Positions 39,861 through 47,751 of a stretch of DNA of 64,000 bases are shown in pieces. The notes below the pieces were generated by a model, which saw only the letters and a list, made by a program, of their open reading frames with translations, was not told where the DNA came from and made no database searches. Each line of letters begins with the position of its first letter. Within the stretch, counting starts at the first letter, position 1. A program made the position numbers and the translations under genes. Origin of the DNA: Arthrobacter sp. FW305-BF8 (GTDB taxonomy: Bacteria; Actinomycetota; Actinomycetes; Actinomycetales; Micrococcaceae); contig NZ_CP084561.1 in NCBI RefSeq assembly GCF_021789315.1, positions 868,001-932,000 on the forward strand. Reading direction: 5' to 3'.

Positions 39861-41376
39861 CGCGGACCACCTTCTCGTTGAGGGCCTTCAGGAAGTCGGC
39901 GGACCAGTGGTCGACGTCGTGGTCGAGGATCTGCTTGCGCATGGAGCGCATGCGGCGGGCCGCTTCCTTGGGGGGCATGTTGACGGCCCGCATTACGGCG
40001 TCCTTGAGGCCGTCGATATCGTGCGGGTTCATCAGCAGTGCCTGCTTTAGCTGGTCCGCGGCGCCGGCGAATTCGCTGAGCACCAGGGCGCCGTCGTTGC
40101 TGGTGCGTGCCGTGACGTACTCCTTGGCCACGAGGTTCATGCCGTCGCGCAGTGCCGTGACCAGCATGACGTCCGCCGCCAGGTAGAGCGCCACCATCTC
40201 CTCCACCGGGTAGCTGTGGTGCAGGTAGCGGACGGCCGTGTTTTCGATGGTGTCGTAGGTGCCGTTGATGTGGCCCACGGTACCCTCGACCTCTTCGCGC
40301 AGGAGCCGGTACTGCTCCACGCGCTCCCGGCTGGGGCTGGCAACCTGGATCAGCGTCGCGTCGCCCACGTTGAGCTTGCCCTCGTTCAGGAGCTCCTCGT
40401 AGGCCTTGAGCCGGTGGCCGATGCCCTTCGTGTAGTCCAGCCGGTCCACGCCCAGCAGGATGGTCTTCGGGTTGCCGAGGTCCTGCCGGATCTGGCGGGA
40501 GCGTTCAATGATCTCGGGCTTCTGCGCCAGTTCGGTGATGTGCTGGACGTCGATGGAAATGGGGAAGGCCTGGGCGCGGGCGATATGGGTGTGCGCGCCG
40601 TCGGCGTCTTTCACGTGGACCTGCTGCTGCTTGACGCTGGCGCCCAGGAAGCGGCGGGCTGACCGCATGAAGTTGCCGGCGTCGCTGCTGCGCTGGAAGC
40701 CCACCAGGTCGGCTCCCAACAGGCCGTCGATGATGGCCTGGCGCCAGGGGAGCTGCGCGAAGATCTCCGGCGGAGGGAACGGGATGTGGTTGAAGAATCC
40801 GATCCTCAGGTCCGGCCGCGCTTGGCGCAGCATCCGCGGCACCAGCTGGAGCTGGTAGTCCTGCACCCATACAGTTGCGCCCTCATCGGCGGTACGGACG
40901 ACGGCGTCGGCGAACCTTTTGTTCACCGTGCGGTAGGCGTCCCACCAGGTTCTGTGGAACTCCGGCGGCGCGATGACATCGTGGTACAGGGGCCACAGCG
41001 TCGCGTTGGAAAAGCCTTCGTAATACAGCTCAACGTCATCGCTGCTGAGCTGGACCGGGACAAGGTCCATGCCCCCGTGGCTGAACGGCTCGACTGTCTC
41101 GTCCGCGGCACCGTGCCAGCCCACCCAGGCTCCGTCCGTCCTGGTCATCATCGGAGCAAGGGCGGTGACCAGGCCGCCGGGAGAGCGCCGCCAGCCGGAG
41201 CCGTCATCTCCCGGCTCGCCGGGGGCGCAGCGGTCCACCGGCAGGCGGTTGGAGACCACCATGAAGTCGTACTTGGTGGCATCCTTCGGACCGTCCTTGG
41301 CGGGGTCCGAGCTGCTGCCGGGCACGGCCGCGCTTTCCGTTTTTGTGTCGGATATGTCGCTTACAGCTCCGTGCAT
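39850..41376 (-). CDS. otsA: Trehalose-6-phosphate synthase
   Basis: A 508-residue GT20 enzyme that makes trehalose-6-phosphate from a nucleotide-glucose donor and glucose-6-phosphate. After a roughly 35-residue non-conserved N-terminus come VVSNRLPVD, GGLVTALAP, VWVQDYQLQLVPRMLR, FFNHIPFPPPEIF, LGVDRLDYTKGI and LRDGMNLVAKEY in order. ATG at 41376 is preceded by AGGGAG. First gene of otsA-otsB; divergent from the DsbA-like gene. Confidence 0.94.
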   Translation of the reverse strand: MHGAVSDISDTKTESAAVPGSSSDPAKDGPKDATKYDFMVVSNRLPVDRCAPGEPGDDGSGWRRSPGGLVTALAPMMTRTDGAWVGWHGAADETVEPFSHGGMDLVPVQLSSDDVELYYEGFSNATLWPLYHDVIAPPEFHRTWWDAYRTVNKRFADAVVRTADEGATVWVQDYQLQLVPRMLRQARPDLRIGFFNHIPFPPPEIFAQLPWRQAIIDGLLGADLVGFQRSSDAGNFMRSARRFLGASVKQQQVHVKDADGAHTHIARAQAFPISIDVQHITELAQKPEIIERSRQIRQDLGNPKTILLGVDRLDYTKGIGHRLKAYEELLNEGKLNVGDATLIQVASPSRERVEQYRLLREEVEGTVGHINGTYDTIENTAVRYLHHSYPVEEMVALYLAADVMLVTALRDGMNLVAKEYVTARTSNDGALVLSEFAGAADQLKQALLMNPHDIDGLKDAVMRAVNMPPKEAARRMRSMRKQILDHDVDHWSADFLKALNEKVVRDDS

Positions 41377-41555
41377 TGGGGCTCCCTGAGGTTGCTTGTG
41401 GCTCTCATTAACCCTATCGGGCCGGAATCTTCCGGGCCATTCGTCCGTTGGTCAGGCTGAACGAAATACTTGAAAGCGCAAGCTCCGGGTTCTCCCCTAA
41501 ACTGGGGGAGTTGGCCCCGGGTGGTCCGCATCTGTCCGTACGACACGAGGAACTA

Positions 41556-42446
41556 ATGAGCCCCGCAAACGAACCCCGCCAGTCCAAAGCACAACGCACG
41601 GCTGACGCCCGCGAGAAAGCCCGCGAAATCCGCGAGGCGCAGCTTAAGAAGGACAAGCGGAACAAACTGCTCATTGGCTGGGGCATCGTGGTCGCCGTCG
41701 TGGCCATCCTTGCCGTCGTCGCGCTTGTGGTGACCAGCAGCCTCAAGAACAACGCCCCGGTGGCGGACCAGGGCCCCACCCCGGCCAACGGAAACGTCCA
41801 TGGCGGTGTCACGCTGCTCAAGGGCACCGAAGTGGCTAAGTCGGACGCCGCGACCGTGAACGTGGCAGACATTCCGTCGCCTGCGGCCTCGGCACCCGCC
41901 ACCGTTACGGCGCCGGGTGCGGAGGCCGAAAAGGGCAAGCCCGTGAAGGTTGTCCTCTACATCGACTTCATTTGCCCCGTCTGCAAGAACTTCGAAGCGA
42001 CGTACAACGAGACCCTGACGAAGCTCCGCGACGAAGGCAAGATCACCGTGGAGTACCGGGCCCTGGGCTTCCTGGACACCCGCTCCACCACCAACTACTC
42101 CTCCCGTGCAGCCAACGCCGCCGCCTGCGTGGTGAACGAATCCCCGGAGAAGTACTCGGCATTTGTGGACACACTGTTCGCCAACCAGCCGGCCGAAGGC
42201 GGCGCCGGGCTCTCCGACGACGAACTGAAGAAGCTGGCCACGGACGTCGGCGCCAAGAGCATCGACTCCTGCGTCGAGAACAAGACGTACCGTCCGTGGG
42301 TCAAGTACACCACGCAGGAGGCCGCGGCCATTGGCGTGAGCGGTACACCGACGGTCCTCGTGGACGGCAAGCAGTGGGGCAAGGGCGACAGTGCCCAGAC
42401 TGAATTCCCCGCTTTCGTCGAGGCGGCCATTAAGGCCAAGGCCTAG
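41556..42446 (+). CDS. Membrane-anchored DsbA-like thioredoxin-fold protein
   Basis: A 296-residue protein with a basic helical N-terminus (about 10-36), one membrane segment (about 38-60), a Pro/Ala linker and an exported thioredoxin-fold domain (about 125-296). The active site is C140-P-V-C143 (DFICPVCKNF) and the cis-proline loop is GTPTVLVDG. It is of the DSBA/Thioredoxin_4 type and probably forms or isomerises disulfides in exported proteins. ATG at 41556 follows ACGAGGA; the frame is open 36 codons upstream but without family sequence. A clear terminator follows. Confidence 0.88.
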   Translation: MSPANEPRQSKAQRTADAREKAREIREAQLKKDKRNKLLIGWGIVVAVVAILAVVALVVTSSLKNNAPVADQGPTPANGNVHGGVTLLKGTEVAKSDAATVNVADIPSPAASAPATVTAPGAEAEKGKPVKVVLYIDFICPVCKNFEATYNETLTKLRDEGKITVEYRALGFLDTRSTTNYSSRAANAAACVVNESPEKYSAFVDTLFANQPAEGGAGLSDDELKKLATDVGAKSIDSCVENKTYRPWVKYTTQEAAAIGVSGTPTVLVDGKQWGKGDSAQTEFPAFVEAAIKAKA

Positions 42447-42460
42447 AGGTTCTTCATAGG

Positions 42461-42501
42461 CAGTGGCCCGGCGTTCGGATTTTCCGGACGCCGGGCCACT
42501 G
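42461..42501 (+). terminator. Terminator after the DsbA-like gene
   Basis: An 18-bp stem with one G-T pair (42461-42478 with 42484-42501), a five-base loop and GTTCTGTTT after it. Confidence 0.9.
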
Positions 42502-42608
42502 TTCTGTTTAACTGGGTGTCTGTTGTTGCCGGGCGTCCGTTTTTACGGGCGGGCGGTCCTTGGGCTAACCTTATCTAGCGCCGTCTCGGCGCCTGCCCTT
42601 ACGGGTGC

Positions 42609-42682
42609 GCCTCCTTAGCTCAGTTGGCCAGAGCACCGCTCTTGTAAAGCGGGGGTCGTCGGTTCGAATCCGACAGGGGGCT
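42609..42682 (+). tRNA. tRNA-Thr (anticodon TGT)
   Basis: A complete cloverleaf: acceptor GCCTCCT with AGGGGGC, D-stem GCTC/GAGC, anticodon stem CCGCT/AGCGG with loop CTTGTAA (anticodon TGT, Thr), variable GGGTC and T-arm GTCGG TTCGAAT CCGAC. CCA is not encoded. A tyrosine integrase lies 85 bases downstream on the opposite strand, and the tRNA 3' part is the probable attachment site. Confidence 0.95.
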
Positions 42683-42690
42683 CTTGGAGG
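42655..42690 (+). other. Probable integration (att) site at the tRNA-Thr 3' end
   Basis: The tRNA 3' half and the bases just after it form the junction between chromosome and integrated element. The integrase gene faces it. The second copy, expected at the far end of the element, is not within the window, so the core cannot be delimited. Confidence 0.5.
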
Positions 42691-42735
42691 GTCCTGACCT
42701 GCGGTTTTACTACTTCAGGCCGGGCCCTTTTTGAC
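42687..42735. terminator. Possible terminator after tRNA-Thr
   Basis: An imperfect pairing of GGGTCCTGA with TCAGGCCGGGCCC, followed by TTTTTG. It lies between the tRNA and the integrase stop. Confidence 0.35.
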
Positions 42736-42766
42736 TTTTCGGGAGCGAACTCACCCTTTACTCACC

Positions 42767-43996
42767 CTAATCAAAATCTGACTTGGGCGCCGGCTTCTCA
42801 CGTGCGAGCGCTTTGAATCCGGGGTTGGCTGCATCGAAGGCGCTTAACACCGCCCTCGTATCGATCGCCTCCTTGTACTCCTCGACGTAGTGCTTGCGTG
42901 TCATCGACACCTTGGAGTGCCCGGCTTGGTACGCCGCCGTTTCGGCGCCCATGGTTCGAGCAATGAGGGTGGCATTGGCCTTTCGGAACGTTTTCAGCGT
43001 CACCCATGAGTACCCAATGGCATCTGCCGCTTTACGCCACGTCTTGCCCACATTGTTGGGGTCGCAGACCGTACCAGTGGACGAGGGAAAAACCAGGTCC
43101 AAGGGGTTCGAAGTATCACTGCTGTCTTGCCTTGCGCGTCGGTCGCGAAGAGCCGTCACGAGGTTTGGCGGGATGGTCACGTAGCGGATTCCATGCTCGG
43201 ACTTTGGGTGATCCTGAATAGTCACTCCGCCCGTTGACGTGCGGATGACAGTGGCGTGGACGTGGGCGGTCGGCGGGTCAGCGTCCAGGTCGATGTCTGT
43301 CCACATCAAAGCGAATAGCTCACCTGCCCGGAGACCGGTATTGACAAGGAAATCCGCGATTTCGTGAAGCTCTTGGGTCCTGCTGCGTCCAAGTGCCGGT
43401 TCCCTCTCCCAAGCAAGGAGTTTTGTTCTCATGTCCGTAAACTGCTCAGGATCCAAAGCTTGGGGCTTGGCGGCCCGGCTCTTCGGAATGGAAAGACCGA
43501 GAACGGGATTGATGCTCACAGCGTCGTGGCGAAGTGCGATTTTGAACATCCAAGACAAGACGGCCGCACACGTGCGAGCGGTTGCGGGGCCAACCGCCTC
43601 AACAACATTGCGGATGAAGTGGTCAACAACTCCGGACGTGGTCTCTCCGACGCGAACGGAGCCGATTTGGGGTGAGATGTACTTCGTCACGGTGTGGGCG
43701 TATTTGTCTTTGGTCCGGGAGGCCTTGTCAGAGCTTTCTAGTTCGGCCAGGAAGACGTCGGCCAGGCTGCTGATCTTGGTTGAAGAGGTAACCAACGCAC
43801 TGCGTGGAGTTTGCCGGCTCTGAAGCTTTATCTGGAGATTTCGCCTCGCTGCCGCGGCGGAGGGACCCCAAGCTTCGACCTTGCGGGTCTTGCCGTCAAG
43901 ATCCCGGTATTTTGCGCGCGCGCGCCAGCTCTTGTCGGTTGCCTTGGCAGTGTGAATGACGCCCCAAGTTCCTAGCGGCAGGGGATTCCTGCTCAT
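42767..43996 (-). CDS. int: Tyrosine-recombinase integrase
   Basis: A 409-residue phage-type integrase that should insert and, with the excisionase, excise the element at tRNA-Thr. It has an N-terminal AP2-like arm-binding region (WRARAKYRDLDGKTRKVEAWG), a SAM-like core-binding domain (about 75-170) and a catalytic domain with R223 (TGLRAGELFALMW), a lysine near 265, R338, H360 (GHSKVSMTRKHY) and Y370. The His normally three residues before the second Arg is Lys here (KTFR). ATG at 43996 is used, 16 bases from the excisionase-like stop; the longer frame overlaps that gene. It faces the tRNA as in many ICEs. Confidence 0.92.
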   Translation of the reverse strand: MSRNPLPLGTWGVIHTAKATDKSWRARAKYRDLDGKTRKVEAWGPSAAAARRNLQIKLQSRQTPRSALVTSSTKISSLADVFLAELESSDKASRTKDKYAHTVTKYISPQIGSVRVGETTSGVVDHFIRNVVEAVGPATARTCAAVLSWMFKIALRHDAVSINPVLGLSIPKSRAAKPQALDPEQFTDMRTKLLAWEREPALGRSRTQELHEIADFLVNTGLRAGELFALMWTDIDLDADPPTAHVHATVIRTSTGGVTIQDHPKSEHGIRYVTIPPNLVTALRDRRARQDSSDTSNPLDLVFPSSTGTVCDPNNVGKTWRKAADAIGYSWVTLKTFRKANATLIARTMGAETAAYQAGHSKVSMTRKHYVEEYKEAIDTRAVLSAFDAANPGFKALAREKPAPKSDFD

Positions 43997-44012
43997 CGCC
44001 CAGTGCTGACGG

Positions 44013-44228
44013 CTACTGCTCAGCGTGTAAGGCGAGCCAGGCGACGAAGTCGGTGCGATTGATTCGAAGATGCCGGCCAATCCGGTATGCCCGCGGCCCA
44101 ACATGCTTGGCGCGCCACTGGTAGAAGGTCTGCTCAGGAATCTGCAGTTGCGCACAGATCTCCTTTGGAGTCAGCCAAGTTTCATCCGGGCTTTCACTGC
44201 TGCGGCTGCGTTCTGGAAGTGAGGTCAT
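44013..44228 (-). CDS. Excisionase-like MerR/AlpA-type DNA-binding protein
   Basis: A 71-residue protein with a winged helix-turn-helix of the excisionase type: WLTPKEICAQLQIPEQTFYQWRAKHVGPRAYRIGRHLRINRTDFVAWL. It lies directly upstream of the integrase gene, the classical xis-int order, and probably directs excision. The ATG at 44228 has GGAGA six bases upstream; an in-frame ATG at 44255 would give 80 residues but has no site. Confidence 0.8.
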   Translation of the reverse strand: MTSLPERSRSSESPDETWLTPKEICAQLQIPEQTFYQWRAKHVGPRAYRIGRHLRINRTDFVAWLALHAEQ

Positions 44229-44272
44229 CAGGGTCTCCGTCGTACTTGCCGGCATGAGGGCCAGCTCGGTTC

Positions 44273-44548
44273 CTAGTTCATGGATGAGGAATCGACCGGC
44301 GACATGACGGTGCCGATGAGGCTTTCTGCGAGGGCTTCAGCCTGCCGCTGAACGCACTCTGCGGAGGTATCGAATTGAATGGACGAGCGGTGAACCAGAC
44401 CTGCGCGTCCGAGGAGCGTGAGCTGCCGGCGAATCGTGGATGGCGACGCGCGGAGTCCAGTCCCGATTTGACCGCAAGTTGATGGGCCGTTCCGCAGGAG
44501 GAAACGGATGATTTGGCTTCGCGTTCGGTTCATCAGGATGTTTGACAT
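44273..44548 (-). CDS. ArsR-like winged-helix regulator (copy 1)
   Basis: A 91-residue protein with a winged helix: NRTRSQIIRFLLRNGP, STCGQIGTGLRASPSTIRRQLTLLGRAGLV. It resembles ArsR/MarR-type repressors but has no visible metal-binding cysteines of the ArsR metal sensors. The ATG at 44548 starts the conserved domain. The 14-bp inverted repeat at 44580-44609 lies 32 bases upstream and is a natural operator for autoregulation. A homologous protein is encoded at 45558-45881. Confidence 0.7.
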   Translation of the reverse strand: MSNILMNRTRSQIIRFLLRNGPSTCGQIGTGLRASPSTIRRQLTLLGRAGLVHRSSIQFDTSAECVQRQAEALAESLIGTVMSPVDSSSMN

Positions 44549-44579
44549 GGAGAGACCACAACCCAAGAATATGCGGAAA

Positions 44580-44609
44580 CTGCTGCTGTAGACGGGTCTA
44601 CAGCAGCAG
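44580..44609. promoter_or_regulatory. 14-bp perfect palindrome upstream of ArsR-like copy 1
   Basis: CTGCTGCTGTAGAC (44580-44593), GG, then its exact inverse to 44609. It sits in the divergent space between the ArsR-like gene and the gene at 44717. No T-tract follows, so an operator is more likely than a terminator. Confidence 0.6.
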
Positions 44610-44716
44610 AGTACTCCCGTCCCGATCATGTTGGAAGGGATGCGGCGTGGAAATGATCTTCAACAGAATGGGACAGCCAAGTAACTGCACACCCACTGAC
44701 GTGCGAGGAGACTTTC

Positions 44717-45058
44717 ATGCAGGACCATCCCCAGATCAAGGCCTTCGCGGAGGCGGCAACGACACTCGGTGCTGAGCGCTACTGGCACTACGACTCCAGG
44801 GAAGAGCAAGCAGCACTCCTGCGTGCTCTGAGGGACGTCCTGATGGAGGTTTGCTTCCATTTGGATTTCCACGCCGTGTTGCCACAGGCCGTCTTAAAGA
44901 TTTGCCAAGAGTTGGCTGCACCGGGAGTGCGGGATGCACCTGGCCGGCCATCGGTTGGACTCGTATTGATGTCATACCTGGATGCGCGCATAGAGCAGCT
45001 GATTGCCGACTCGGACGACTACAGGAATACTGGGGCGCAGGGGAGTCGAAGGCTCTGA
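44717..45058 (+). CDS. Hypothetical element protein
   Basis: A 113-residue, mainly helical, acidic protein with no signal peptide or membrane segment. The ATG at 44717 is eight bases after GAGGAG. I recognise no family. It is divergent from the first ArsR-like gene and 42 bases ahead of the EspR-like gene on the same strand, so it may belong to the control region of the element. Confidence 0.6.
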   Translation: MQDHPQIKAFAEAATTLGAERYWHYDSREEQAALLRALRDVLMEVCFHLDFHAVLPQAVLKICQELAAPGVRDAPGRPSVGLVLMSYLDARIEQLIADSDDYRNTGAQGSRRL

Positions 45059-45100
45059 CGGGCTCTGCCGCTCCCCGCGCTACTGACCAAGGGGTGGACG

Positions 45101-45604
45101 ATGCGGGGTGCCGAGTCTGGGCGCGGTGACGCATTGTCCCAGCAGGCGCAGCTTGCCCGCCGGCTGAATCTGCTGCTCGATGCAGCGGTTGCTGAGCGGG
45201 GCAAGCCCGTGACGTTTAGGGAAGTCCAGGCTGAACTCGCGGAGAGGGGCATCAAGTTGTCCCGGGCGCGGTGGTTCTATATGAAAGAGGGAACCGGCCG
45301 GTTGGTCAGCGACCCGGTGCTGCTCGCGGGACTGTGCAGCATTTTCAAGGTCGACCCCTCCTACTTGATCGGCGACGACACTGAGCTGCCTGAGCGCATC
45401 GATTCGCAGCTTGAATTCGTCAAGTCTCTCCGGGCGGCCCGTGTAAAGTCCTTCGCCGCTCGAACTCTGGGGGACGTTTCACCAGAGACGTTGAGGGCTA
45501 TCTCTGAATACCTGAATAAGGACATTGGGCGGCATCCCGAAGTCGAGCATGCCGCTGCTAGTCCTCCAGAAGATACTCAAGATGGGCAGCCAGAAGTTCC
45601 CTGA
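45101..45604 (+). CDS. EspR-like XRE-family DNA-binding protein
   Basis: A 167-residue protein whose layout follows mycobacterial EspR: LARRLNLLLDAAV, an N-terminal helix-turn-helix (TFREVQAELAERGIKLSRARWFYMKEG), the LLAGLCSIFKVDPSYLIGDD helices, and a C-terminal dimerisation part (QLEFVKSLRAARVKSFAARTLGDVSPETLRAISEYL). EspR is a nucleoid-associated regulator binding at several distant sites. ATG at 45101 follows AAGGGGTGG. Its end overlaps the convergent second ArsR-like gene by 47 bases. Confidence 0.72.
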   Translation: MRGAESGRGDALSQQAQLARRLNLLLDAAVAERGKPVTFREVQAELAERGIKLSRARWFYMKEGTGRLVSDPVLLAGLCSIFKVDPSYLIGDDTELPERIDSQLEFVKSLRAARVKSFAARTLGDVSPETLRAISEYLNKDIGRHPEVEHAAASPPEDTQDGQPEVP

Positions 45605-45881
45605 TCCGCGCGGGGTTGGTTGAATATCGGGGTGACCTGCCGTGCCGCCTACCGGGTTCTACGTCGACTACAACGGCGCCAGCATCCTCAAGCGCAAGCA
45701 GGTGCTTCGCGACGCTTGGCTCACCAGCGCTGACCGCCGCCACGATATCCCCTCTGGTTGCCGGGCCATGCGCTGAAAGATAGCGCAGGATCTCATTCCG
45801 GGCTCTGTTGCCGAACGTGGCCACAGCAGCCTCGACTTCGGCAGACCATGCGTCGTCGTGAGGCTGGGTAATCCTGGGCAT
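45558..45881 (-). CDS. ArsR-like winged-helix regulator (copy 2)
   Basis: A 107-residue protein: TFGNRARNEILRYLSAHGP, ATRGDIVAAVSAGEPSVAKHLLALEDAGAVVV, then a wing GRRHGRSPRYSTNPARIREL. It is homologous to the protein at 44273-44548 along the helix-turn-helix. A TAAGA-N4-TCTTA inverted repeat covers its start (45881-45894), suggesting self-repression. It is divergent from the sigma-like gene and shares a 193-base control region with it. Confidence 0.75.
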   Translation of the reverse strand: MPRITQPHDDAWSAEVEAAVATFGNRARNEILRYLSAHGPATRGDIVAAVSAGEPSVAKHLLALEDAGAVVVDVEPGRRHGRSPRYSTNPARIRELLAAHLEYLLED

Positions 45882-45894
45882 AAGACCATTCTTA
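45881..45894. promoter_or_regulatory. Operator-like inverted repeat at the start of ArsR-like copy 2
   Basis: TAAGA-CCAT-TCTTA, overlapping the start codon on the minus strand. Confidence 0.4.
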
Positions 45895-46074
45895 TCGAAC
45901 CCAGAAAGAAAAGTAAGACTCGCACTCTTGACGATACTTTAGTTATCTTTGACAATAGTTTCCGTAGTCTCTTTGTAGTCGTGGTTGGCCTCGATCATTT
46001 GCCACCACACCGGAGGCGCCGGACTCGCTGGGCGCCGGAACTTATTGGATCGTCTACTCAAAGCGGTGAAGGCC
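45895..46074. promoter_or_regulatory. Divergent promoter region, ArsR-like copy 2 and sigma-like gene
   Basis: AT-rich for this genome. TTGACG at about 45927-45932 and GACAAT 17 bases later form a plausible plus-strand promoter. The GATACTTTAGTTATC stretch between them is an imperfect palindrome (GATA...TATC). Confidence 0.4.
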
Positions 46075-46980
46075 ATGCGAGTCGAAACCAAGGCTGATCA
46101 AGCCCAACAAGATCAAACAATCAAGACTGTCGTTGATATCTCCTTGCGCAGGGCTCCAGAAGCCGCTGCAGTTTCGGTCCCGGTGGATCAGATTATGGTC
46201 GCCGTTGAAAGCGTGCGTGGATATGTCGTTTCGCACCTGTCTCGCATAGGCCGTGCCTCCGACGCGGACGACGTACTGCAAGACATTAGAGTCGCCGTGT
46301 GGGATGGACTAACGCGGGGCCGTTATCGCGAGCTTCCCGGCGTTCCCTTCGGCGCCTGGGTCCAAGGAGTCTGCGCAAATATCTGTGCCGCGCACATCCG
46401 CAGGGAACTGAGCCATCAAACGTTCCCCCTACTCATGGAGCCGGAGGGCGGAGACGTCTCGGCGTCTGTCGATGCTACGACGTTGCTTGGTATGGGCCGG
46501 GCCGGGGGCCGAAGTGCTGAGAATGTCATCGATCAGGACTGGGCCCGGACGATCATTGAACTGACGCGTTCGAGTGTGCCCGGGGGAGTTTGGGAACTTG
46601 CCATGGGAAGTCTCACCGGGCCTCGCCAGTACGGTCCACCGTCGCCACAAGACCGCCGCCGGTGGCATGCGGTGACCGTCGTGCGCCAAACGGCGAGGAC
46701 TGTTGAAAAAGCCCTAGAGGTTGAACCGGTGGCCGTCTGCAACATCAGCGACCTGTGCGAGGAGGCAGCGGACTGCCTGCCCACAGCAGTACTTCGCCGA
46801 ACTGCCGCCGTTATTGTCCGGCCGGGAGTGCGGGGTCCAGAGCGAACCAGGGCGTTGGCGGCGCTGGCCGCGGAGCTTGGCGTGACTGAGCGATATGTGG
46901 CCGTACAGATTGGTTTCGCGCGGCGTTTGTATCAAACGGCGTGGAGGATCATCCGTGCCGGGATGCAACCTGTTCGTTGA
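46075..46980 (+). CDS. Sigma-70-like (ECF-type region 2) protein of the element
   Basis: A 301-residue protein. Residues about 45-125 look like sigma region 2 (VESVRGYVVSHLSRIGRASDADDVLQDIRVAVWDGL, then PFGAWVQGVCANICAAHIRRE), with the acidic DDVLQD core-binding patch. The C-terminal end (about 265-298) resembles region 4 (ALAALAAELGVTERYVAVQIGFARRLYQ). Between them lie about 130 residues of unknown fold with several Cys. It could direct RNA polymerase to the transfer genes just downstream. ATG 46075 follows GGTGAAGG; a TTG at 45985 is less likely. Confidence 0.65.
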   Translation: MRVETKADQAQQDQTIKTVVDISLRRAPEAAAVSVPVDQIMVAVESVRGYVVSHLSRIGRASDADDVLQDIRVAVWDGLTRGRYRELPGVPFGAWVQGVCANICAAHIRRELSHQTFPLLMEPEGGDVSASVDATTLLGMGRAGGRSAENVIDQDWARTIIELTRSSVPGGVWELAMGSLTGPRQYGPPSPQDRRRWHAVTVVRQTARTVEKALEVEPVAVCNISDLCEEAADCLPTAVLRRTAAVIVRPGVRGPERTRALAALAAELGVTERYVAVQIGFARRLYQTAWRIIRAGMQPVR

Positions 46981-47028
46981 TCATGTCTGAGGCTCGTCAT
47001 CTTGCAATGAATGGATGAGGAGGCTGAA

Positions 47029-47751
47029 ATGTGGTTACTGCAGAGAAATTCGCGCCGTGGTCAAAGCAGGCGTAGGTGGTGGTTTGCAGGCATCGTCCTA
47101 GTGGCTGCCGCCATGGTCATGTTCGCTCTCATGCGACCTGTGGAGGTGCCTGCAGCCGAGTCGGCTCAGCCGCGGCCGGTGGAGACGATACCCCAGGCCT
47201 CCGCGAGCCCCTCGAATGGGTCGCAGGGAGAGATACCGACGACGGCTCCCGCTGTTACCGGTCACGATATTTTGGAAGCACCTCGAACTGTCGACTATCG
47301 AAAGCTCGCTGCTGCGGCCGCGAAGGCGATTTATACGTGGGACACGCGGACGACGTCGTACTCTGAGGTTTACTCCAGGCTTCGCAACTGGTGGAACGTG
47401 CTGCCGGACGGATCCAATCCCCTTACGGTATTTGTGCAGGAGTTCGAAGCGACTGGCATCAACGCTGGAAGCTATGCCTCCTTGGCTGGGCAGCAGGCCC
47501 ATCGTAGTGCCGTGGTGCAGTCTCTTCGTTGCGACATCGAGCTGGCCAAGGTGCGAGAGCGACCGGCGCCCTGGGCGGGACTGCACGTGTGCACCGTTTC
47601 CCTACGGGTCCTGGACCAGACGAGCTCCTCCCGCAACATGTACACAGCGCCAGTCAGCGTCATGATGAACTGTCCTCCGGCTGATACAGCTCCCGCTGAT
47701 CACTGCGTTGTGGTCGGCTTCTACGCTGCTGCGGTCAGGATCGTCTACTGA
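47029..47751 (+). CDS. Membrane-anchored protein of the conjugation module, unknown function
   Basis: A 240-residue protein with a basic N-terminus, one membrane segment (about 17-36), a Pro/Ser linker and an external domain (about 85-240) containing WDTRTTSYSEVYSRLRNWW and three Cys. Placement before the cell-wall hydrolase suggests a TcpC/VirB8-like role as a membrane scaffold of the transfer channel, but sequence support is weak. ATG at 47029 has GAGGAGG five bases upstream. Its stop overlaps the next start by one base (TGATG). Confidence 0.65.
   Translation: MWLLQRNSRRGQSRRRWWFAGIVLVAAAMVMFALMRPVEVPAAESAQPRPVETIPQASASPSNGSQGEIPTTAPAVTGHDILEAPRTVDYRKLAAAAAKAIYTWDTRTTSYSEVYSRLRNWWNVLPDGSNPLTVFVQEFEATGINAGSYASLAGQQAHRSAVVQSLRCDIELAKVRERPAPWAGLHVCTVSLRVLDQTSSSRNMYTAPVSVMMNCPPADTAPADHCVVVGFYAAAVRIVY

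Noticed and set aside
44717..45604. The genes at 44717 and 45101 as a toxin-antitoxin pair
   Set aside because: The second resembles EspR rather than an antitoxin, the spacing is 42 bases, and the first has no toxin motif.
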